Shown here piece by piece: positions 8,118 through 12,032 of a stretch of DNA of 12,032 bases. A program made the position numbers and the translations under genes. The notes under the pieces are model-generated. The model did no database searches. It was not told the origin of the DNA and saw only the letters and a list, made by a program, of their open reading frames with translations. Origin of the DNA: Thermoplasmata archaeon (lineage in GTDB: Archaea > Thermoplasmatota > Thermoplasmata > Thermoplasmatales > Thermoplasmataceae); assembly GCA_021850745.1 (NCBI GenBank), contig JAJZKX010000027.1:1-12032 (forward strand), read 5' to 3'. Every line of letters begins with the position of its first letter. Position 1 is the stretch's first letter.

Positions 8118-9836
8118 ATGACTAGAAGGATTCTTCTGGCTGTCATGGTGTTTACAATACTGGCAATACTCGGATTCCAGGCTTTTGTTCCTGTTGTGCA
8201 TCAGGCGCATGCGGGAGGTTATACTTCCACCGCGGCAAGCACACCTGTAATGCTGAATACAGAATCATGGGTATATTACAGCGGACTGAACGGCATATCT
8301 AACGCGAATGGACAGTGGCTTGTTTCAGGGATATCTGCAACCCTGATGAGCTGGGAACTGCAGACAGCAGGCATGAGCCTTAATGACCCTGCAAACGGGT
8401 TCAATGGGCAGCCCGCATCATCTTCACAAGGTTCCCTTGCCGCGTACGAATCAGACGTACAGTATGAGGAAAGCAACTATGCGGGCTACATAGGCGGCGC
8501 ATCATCTCTGTACTCAGTACCTACAGACCTGATCTATGCAATCATGCTTGTTGAATCAAGCGGTGGACAGGGAGGCGGAAACGTAATGCAGGAAGGGGAT
8601 TACACCGGTTCTTTTACCGCATCAAACGGTGTTACGTACTCCGGAGCTGCAGCTTCAATATACCAGGCTGCCGCAAATTATCTCTCGCCTGAGATATCAA
8701 AATACGGGCAGGATCCCATGCTCATAGGGGCTTCCTACAATGCAGGACAGGTGTATCCCTCATCCACTTATTCCGGAGGCGTTGGAAACGACGTCTGGGA
8801 CATGATGATGTATGCATCATCCAACAGCAACGGTTACACATACGGCTCCTATGACTGGAAACTTGCAGTAGGTCTCAACGCAGTAATTGCAGAGATCGGT
8901 GGAGTTCAGTCATCTGCACCCATAAAATATTCAGTAACGTTTACGGAAACTGGGCTTCCATACAACACCGCATGGACCGTGACTTTTGACGGACAGACCG
9001 GCTCCCCGTACACGTACCAGTCATCGTCAAGTTCATGGACTTTCACCGGCATATCTGATGGCACATATTCGTTCAGCATACCTGCAGTCAGCGGATACAC
9101 GGCTTCACCATCTTCAGGAAGCGTTACTGTTAATGGTGCGGACCTGAACGTTAACGTGAAATTCACGCCACCACCACAGTTCAGCCCAGGTGACGCAGTC
9201 ACGGTGACATCATCCTCCCTGAACGTGAGGGAAGGGCCTGGAACCGGTTATGCAATCATAGCAACAGAAAATAACGGCGCGTCTGGAATAACGGGTTACG
9301 GCGGGAAGATCTCAAACAACGGGTATCAGTGGATAACCGTCACCTTTGGCAACACTGTTGGCTGGGTGGCTGATGAGTACCTTTCTGACAATGGTGCATC
9401 AGGCTACTATTCTTCCACGGAGAACTTCTGGCCTTCAGCAGAGGTCTATGTCACAGCGTCAGCGCTGTATGTTCACTCCGGACCCGGGCTGTCATATCCG
9501 AACATAAACATTGTCGACAGTGGACAGACTGGCTATGTTGAATACGGCGGACTTGTCGACAGCGGAGGATATGTGTGGATAGCCGTAGCCTTCACCAACG
9601 GCGTTGTTGGATGGGTAGCTGTGAATTATCTCAGTCCTGTCTCAACGACATGGTACACGGCGTCGCCGACCCAGGGTTATTATTACTATGTACAGGGTGG
9701 CGACACACTGTGGGGAATGGCCAGCACCGCATACGGCAACGGAAATCTCTACTACCTCATAGAGGACGCCAACGGCCTTGGGTCAACGTCGATATATGTG
9801 GGGGAATATCTATATGTTCCTTATCTAGGGGAATAA
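8118..9836 (+). CDS. Secreted SLT/lysozyme-like protein with Ig-like repeat, two SH3b and a LysM domain
   Basis: I choose ATG 8118 (572 residues) because it opens directly into a signal peptide, MTRRILLAVMVFTILAILGF, with likely cleavage after AHA (30-32). In-frame upstream starts (TTG 8049, ATG 8067) would add 23 or 17 residues ahead of it. Domains in order: a lysozyme-like/SLT (GH23) fold at about 130-265, with catalytic Glu146 in LVESSG (144-149) and the SYNAG motif (206-210); an Ig-like repeat beginning YSVTFTETGLPYNTAWTVTF (271-349); SH3b 1 (359-423, SSSLNVREGPGTGY and VGWVADEYL); SH3b 2 (442-506, SALYVHSGPGLSYP and VGWVAVNYL); and a C-terminal LysM (523-569, YVQGGDTLWGMASTAYGNG, ending LYVP). 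In bacteria SLT enzymes cut peptidoglycan glycan strands, while SH3b and LysM bind cell wall. Thermoplasmata lack peptidoglycan, so the target is probably another organism's wall. The gene stands alone on its strand, between two transposase relics. Confidence 0.88.
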   Translation: MTRRILLAVMVFTILAILGFQAFVPVVHQAHAGGYTSTAASTPVMLNTESWVYYSGLNGISNANGQWLVSGISATLMSWELQTAGMSLNDPANGFNGQPASSSQGSLAAYESDVQYEESNYAGYIGGASSLYSVPTDLIYAIMLVESSGGQGGGNVMQEGDYTGSFTASNGVTYSGAAASIYQAAANYLSPEISKYGQDPMLIGASYNAGQVYPSSTYSGGVGNDVWDMMMYASSNSNGYTYGSYDWKLAVGLNAVIAEIGGVQSSAPIKYSVTFTETGLPYNTAWTVTFDGQTGSPYTYQSSSSSWTFTGISDGTYSFSIPAVSGYTASPSSGSVTVNGADLNVNVKFTPPPQFSPGDAVTVTSSSLNVREGPGTGYAIIATENNGASGITGYGGKISNNGYQWITVTFGNTVGWVADEYLSDNGASGYYSSTENFWPSAEVYVTASALYVHSGPGLSYPNINIVDSGQTGYVEYGGLVDSGGYVWIAVAFTNGVVGWVAVNYLSPVSTTWYTASPTQGYYYYVQGGDTLWGMASTAYGNGNLYYLIEDANGLGSTSIYVGEYLYVPYLGE

Positions 9837-9852
9837 ATTCCTTCCCCTTCCC

Positions 9853-9857
9853 TTTTT
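9853..9857 (+). terminator. Pyrimidine-rich oligo-T terminator after the hydrolase gene
   Basis: A pyrimidine-rich tract with T5 followed by ATTT begins a few bases after the stop at 9836. No hairpin is needed for archaeal termination. It is the natural end signal for the single-gene transcript. Confidence 0.45.
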
Positions 9858-9861
9858 ATTT

Positions 9862-10093
9862 CCGTGACATGAAAATCGTTTACCTGAAACGGAAGACTTG
9901 AATCCCGATTATAATCAGAATTTGTATAGACCGCGGTACGACTATGTCTCGGATCAACTGTAAATACCGTTGCTTTTGCAGGTTTTATAAAGAGATTCAG
10001 CAGGGCCCATATTCATGGGGCGCGAATTCCCGTTCTTCCGATGAGCATATATGGCGGTTCCCAGACAGAATGGGCAGGAGGAAACTGATGTAA
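9862..10093. other. Non-coding or degraded sequence before the second transposase relic
   Basis: No gene is visible. The last part, from roughly 10020, may be further degraded transposase. In another plus frame it reads QEETDVI immediately before the relic's YAFTDYN, which would be continuous after a one-base shift near 10090. Confidence 0.35.
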
Positions 10094-10315
10094 TATGCAT
10101 TCACAGATTACAACACAGTCAGGCCGCATTCATCCATATCATTCCTGCCGCCGGATGAATTTGAAAGGAGATGGAATGAAAGTGAGGGTTTCAGGAACAA
10201 ATTCCTGGAAGAGAGAAACAGAAAGGAGGAGAGAATATTGAAGAACAGGATCGAGAAGAAAAGGAGGCTGAAAGAAAATGTCTCATTGAAAGACAGAATA
10301 TCTGTCCAAAATTAA
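10094..10315 (+). pseudogene. C-terminal remnant of an rve-type (IS3/IS481-like) transposase
   Basis: After a stop at 10091-10093 the frame reads YAFTDYNTVRPHSSISFLPP, then DEFERRW and a long, strongly charged tail (about FRNKFLEERNRKEERILKNR onward), ending ISVQN with a stop at 10313-10315. The 'YN-x-x-RPHSS' signature followed by a Pro-x-x-F step is the hallmark of the end of the integrase core in IS3/IS481-type transposases, and the Lys/Arg/Glu-rich tail is helical. The core with the DDE residues is absent. There is no start codon, so it is a relic. The sequence around TGTCCAAAATTAAGGGTC at the stop may be near the former IS end. It belongs to a different transposase family from the fragment at 7585-8055 and lies on the other side of the hydrolase gene. 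Confidence 0.78.
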
Positions 10316-10400
10316 GGGTCTCAGATCACTGGATAGATGCATGGTCTTTTCACATGGTGTCTATTGAAAGAAATGAGCTTAAAATTTAGCAAGCATGGTA

Positions 10401-10490
10401 TGCCGGGATCGGGGATTGAACCCGAGACCTTCGGATTTCTCAGAAATTCTTCCTATGAGTCCGACGCTCTACCAACTGAGCCACCCCGGC
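10401..10490 (-). tRNA. tRNA-Met(CAU), elongator type, with a 17-nt intron
   Basis: The 90-nt gene folds into a full cloverleaf. Acceptor GCCGGGG pairs with TCCCGGC, including one G-U; the discriminator is A. The D arm is GCTC/GAGC with loop AGTTGGTA. The anticodon stem is TCGGA/TCCGA with loop CTCATAA and anticodon CAT. The T arm is TCGGG/CCCGA with loop TTCAATC. After the intron is removed the tRNA is 73 nt. CCA is not encoded. The sequence resembles archaeal elongator tRNA-Met, which commonly has an intron at 37/38. A C34-modified tRNA-Ile(CAU) cannot be fully excluded. It lies only 9 nt after the eS1 stop with no AT-rich promoter between them, so it is probably cut from the eS1 transcript. 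Confidence 0.95.
10437..10453 (-). other. Bulge-helix-bulge intron in tRNA-Met at position 37/38
   Basis: The intron is GGAAGAATTTCTGAGAA. The anticodon-loop bases CTCA pair with the intron's TGAG to form the central 4-bp helix. It is flanked by 3-nt bulges TAG and AAA, with outer helix TCGGA/TCCGA and inner helix GAA/TTC. This is the canonical substrate of the archaeal splicing endonuclease, cutting at TA^G and AA^A. It is close to the minimum length for such an intron. Confidence 0.9.
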
Positions 10491-10499
10491 TGATACGCT

Positions 10500-11141
10500 C
10501 TACTGGACAGGTTCAGGTTCCTGTATTGGCTCAGGAGCGACATTACTGCCCATTTCGGATCTGCCCATCACTTCGGATTTCCTGACTTCAATTTTCTTCA
10601 GGGGATATATGTCCTTGTTGACAGATGAAATCATTGCCTGGGCTTCGTCTCCTATCATGTAGGCGGCAAATTCCCCCAGTGACATCGAAGCAGCCTTTGA
10701 GTCCAGCGCTTCGCGGGAGTTCTTTCTGATTGTGGCTTTTCTGGAGTTTGTGAGCTTGTTGTCCGTAACAATCACGGCCTTAACCGATACGGTATAACCA
10801 TCATTTGTGCGGGCCCTCGTTACAACATCCATTCTCTCCTTGCGTCTTCGGACCATTCTTCTAACGTAATCGTCCCCAACAAAATGACCTACGAATTCAG
10901 TTTCGCATCTTGTTCCCTGGCAGCCAGTTATCCTGAAAACCGCCTTTACACCAGCTTTCTTGAAATTTCCGGTGAGATCCGATACCGGGGTCTCGATCTT
11001 CCTCCCTATCATTCCCTCCGGGGAATTTCCGGGGCTCATCGCGATTTCTTTTCCACCCATGTATGCCGGTGAAACTATCGTGTACCAGTTCTTCTCTCTC
11101 CACTTATCCTTTACTTTCTTCTGTCCTCTTTCACCAGCCAT
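10500..11141 (-). CDS. rps3ae: 30S ribosomal protein eS1 (S3Ae)
   Basis: A 213-residue protein with the eS1/S3Ae signature: a basic N-terminus (KKVKDKWREKNWYTIVSP), PEGMIGRKIETPVSDLTGNF (about 41-60), then RMVRRRKERMDVV and the Asp/Thr-rich segment that follows. The length agrees with archaeal homologues (about 190-225); the acidic, Pro/Glu-rich tail after about residue 197 is a variable extension. It is a component of the archaeal small ribosomal subunit near the mRNA exit. The start ATG 11141 is preceded by GAGG at about 7 nt spacing, a plausible Shine-Dalgarno. Arginine deiminase lies 72 nt upstream on the same strand and tRNA-Met 9 nt downstream. Confidence 0.95.
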   Translation of the reverse strand: MAGERGQKKVKDKWREKNWYTIVSPAYMGGKEIAMSPGNSPEGMIGRKIETPVSDLTGNFKKAGVKAVFRITGCQGTRCETEFVGHFVGDDYVRRMVRRRKERMDVVTRARTNDGYTVSVKAVIVTDNKLTNSRKATIRKNSREALDSKAASMSLGEFAAYMIGDEAQAMISSVNKDIYPLKKIEVRKSEVMGRSEMGSNVAPEPIQEPEPVQ

Positions 11142-11192
11142 TTAATCCCTCAACTGAATAGTGCAAATCAAGTACGCCGTAATGGGCAACCC

Positions 11193-11200
11193 GAATTAAA
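11193..11200 (-). promoter_or_regulatory. Possible TATA box for eS1 and tRNA-Met
   Basis: TTTAATTC on the minus strand sits in the 72-nt gap between arginine deiminase and eS1, about 55 nt before the eS1 start. It would give a leader of about 30 nt that includes the GAGG ribosome-binding site. The match is moderate; read-through from the upstream gene is possible. Confidence 0.35.
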
Positions 11201-11213
11201 TCTTTTGCCGACT

Positions 11214-12032
11214 TCATCTCCTGCTTGTGGATGCAGTCATGCAGTGGGCACCACCATATCCGCCGGTAAGTTCCTTCAAATCCACCTCGATTACATCCAG
11301 GCCATAGTCGTGTGCCCTCTTTCCTCTGGGAAATGCCTGTGCTTCTGGAGTATCGTCGTGTTTTATTGCATTCAGCACGCTCTCCGAAAACACCGAGGAC
11401 GCGACAAGCCTTTTCAACACGTCGGGGCTGTTCACAGCGACAATCTTCCTGTCGGAAATGGTCAGGAAATTGGAGGAATAGCTCAATTGCTCACGTACAC
11501 TGAGGTCTATTACCCTGAATCCTTTCCTGCCCAGGTAGTCCATCAGGTTCGTGGTTTCAATCCTGGCTGGTTTCCCGTCATCAACCGTGTAGACAGACGC
11601 AGAAGCCTTCTTCAGCAGGGTGACAGATCCCACGGCAATCCCTTCTCCGGCTATGTTGAAGTACGTATCCAGGTGCATGTTAATCATTGGATCGCGGGTT
11701 CCGCCTTCCATGAAGTCATATACCGGGTTCTCAACAATACAGTACTCATCAAATCCAGCTATGCCCGTTTGAATTGCGCTGAAAACTCCTTCTGTTGTGC
11801 TTCTTGGGCCGACACCGAACAAGGCAAAATCCTTCGCTGGCAGGAAATCACCGCCCTCTAGATATCCTTCGCTTACTCTCTTCACCGCTCCATCTTCCGC
11901 AATCTGGTTGAAAAAGAAATCAGTGATTTCGGTCTCCTTTCTCCTCTGGAGCGATCTCATGTTTCCAATTATCACTCCTTCCGGCGTAACAATCTGTTGA
12001 TCTCTCATGAAATACAGGTTGGCCAGCGGTAT
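11214..12032 (-). CDS. arcA: Arginine deiminase, N-terminal part cut by window edge
   Basis: The frame is open from the right edge to a stop at 11214 (272 residues). The ATG at 12008 is internal: the residues just before it read PLANLYF and join FMRD, matching the PLPNLYFTRD block inside arginine deiminases. Catalytic features, numbered from the window edge, are Asp11 in FMRD (often FTRD), Glu59 and Asp62 in LEGGD, His120 and Asp122 in MHLDTYFN, and Cys264 in the C-terminal GGAHCMT. All residues needed for the guanidino-group hydrolase mechanism are kept. Family proteins are about 400-415 residues, so about a third lies outside. The enzyme converts arginine to citrulline and ammonia in the cytoplasm, the first step of the arginine dihydrolase pathway, which can yield ATP through carbamate kinase. 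The partner genes would have to lie beyond the right edge or elsewhere. Confidence 0.93.
   Translation of the reverse strand: MPLANLYFMRDQQIVTPEGVIIGNMRSLQRRKETEITDFFFNQIAEDGAVKRVSEGYLEGGDFLPAKDFALFGVGPRSTTEGVFSAIQTGIAGFDEYCIVENPVYDFMEGGTRDPMINMHLDTYFNIAGEGIAVGSVTLLKKASASVYTVDDGKPARIETTNLMDYLGRKGFRVIDLSVREQLSYSSNFLTISDRKIVAVNSPDVLKRLVASSVFSESVLNAIKHDDTPEAQAFPRGKRAHDYGLDVIEVDLKELTGGYGGAHCMTASTSRR

Noticed and set aside
7743..8210. 155-codon minus-strand frame across the start of the hydrolase gene
   Set aside because: It overlaps both the transposase relic in its better frame and the signal-peptide coding region, and its composition is not protein-like.
10315..10490. tRNA 3' end as an integration (att) site for the neighbouring relic
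   Set aside because: I found no second copy of the tRNA 3' segment nearby, and the relic is an IS transposase rather than a tyrosine integrase.
10337..10585. 82-codon plus-strand frame across the tRNA
   Set aside because: It is the complement of the tRNA-Met and the eS1 3' end; the cloverleaf and ribosomal protein explain the sequence.
11214..12008. ATG 12008 as the true start of arginine deiminase
   Set aside because: The residues before it continue the family's PLxNLYF block to the window edge, so the start lies outside.
1..12032. CRISPR array, rRNA or toxin-antitoxin pair
   Set aside because: No regularly spaced direct repeats, no rRNA-like sequence and no paired small genes were seen on reading both strands.

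Overview
The window looks like a chromosomal segment of an archaeon of the Thermoplasmata, most likely a relative of the Thermoplasmatales. Four things support this: an archaeal/eukaryal-type ribosomal protein eS1 (S3Ae), a tRNA-Met gene with a bulge-helix-bulge intron and no encoded CCA, AT-rich TATA-like boxes a short distance upstream of starts, and a secreted protein carrying the YSVTFTETGLP-type repeat common in extracellular proteins of this group. The genus cannot be fixed from the sequence alone.

Layout from left to right. (1) Positions 1-2492, minus strand: an Lhr-type superfamily 2 helicase, complete at its start and cut by the left edge of the window. (2) 2493-3385: about 0.9 kb with no intact gene, holding a frameshifted coding relic. 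(3) 3386-7123, minus strand: three overlapping genes for a thiamine-type ABC transporter (thiB, thiP, thiQ in transcription order). A clear TPP riboswitch aptamer lies at about 7155-7250, just upstream of thiB. (4) 7585-8055, minus strand: a decayed DDE transposase fragment. (5) 8118-9836, plus strand: a secreted multidomain protein with a lysozyme-like/SLT domain, an Ig-like repeat, two SH3b domains and a LysM domain. (6) 10094-10315, plus strand: the C-terminal remnant of an rve-type transposase unrelated to the first. (7) 10401-11141, minus strand: eS1 followed only 9 nt later by an intron-containing tRNA-Met(CAU). (8) 11214-12032, minus strand: the C-terminal two thirds of arginine deiminase, cut by the right edge.

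The thi genes form a self-contained unit: a TPP-sensing RNA leader, a membrane-anchored binding protein, a fused double permease and an ATPase. The helicase, eS1, tRNA and arginine deiminase look like ordinary chromosomal genes. The piece that stands out is the secreted protein. Its architecture is that of a bacterial-type peptidoglycan hydrolase, yet members of this group have no peptidoglycan. It lies between two unrelated transposase relics, which suggests an acquired or mobile gene, perhaps directed against neighbouring bacteria.
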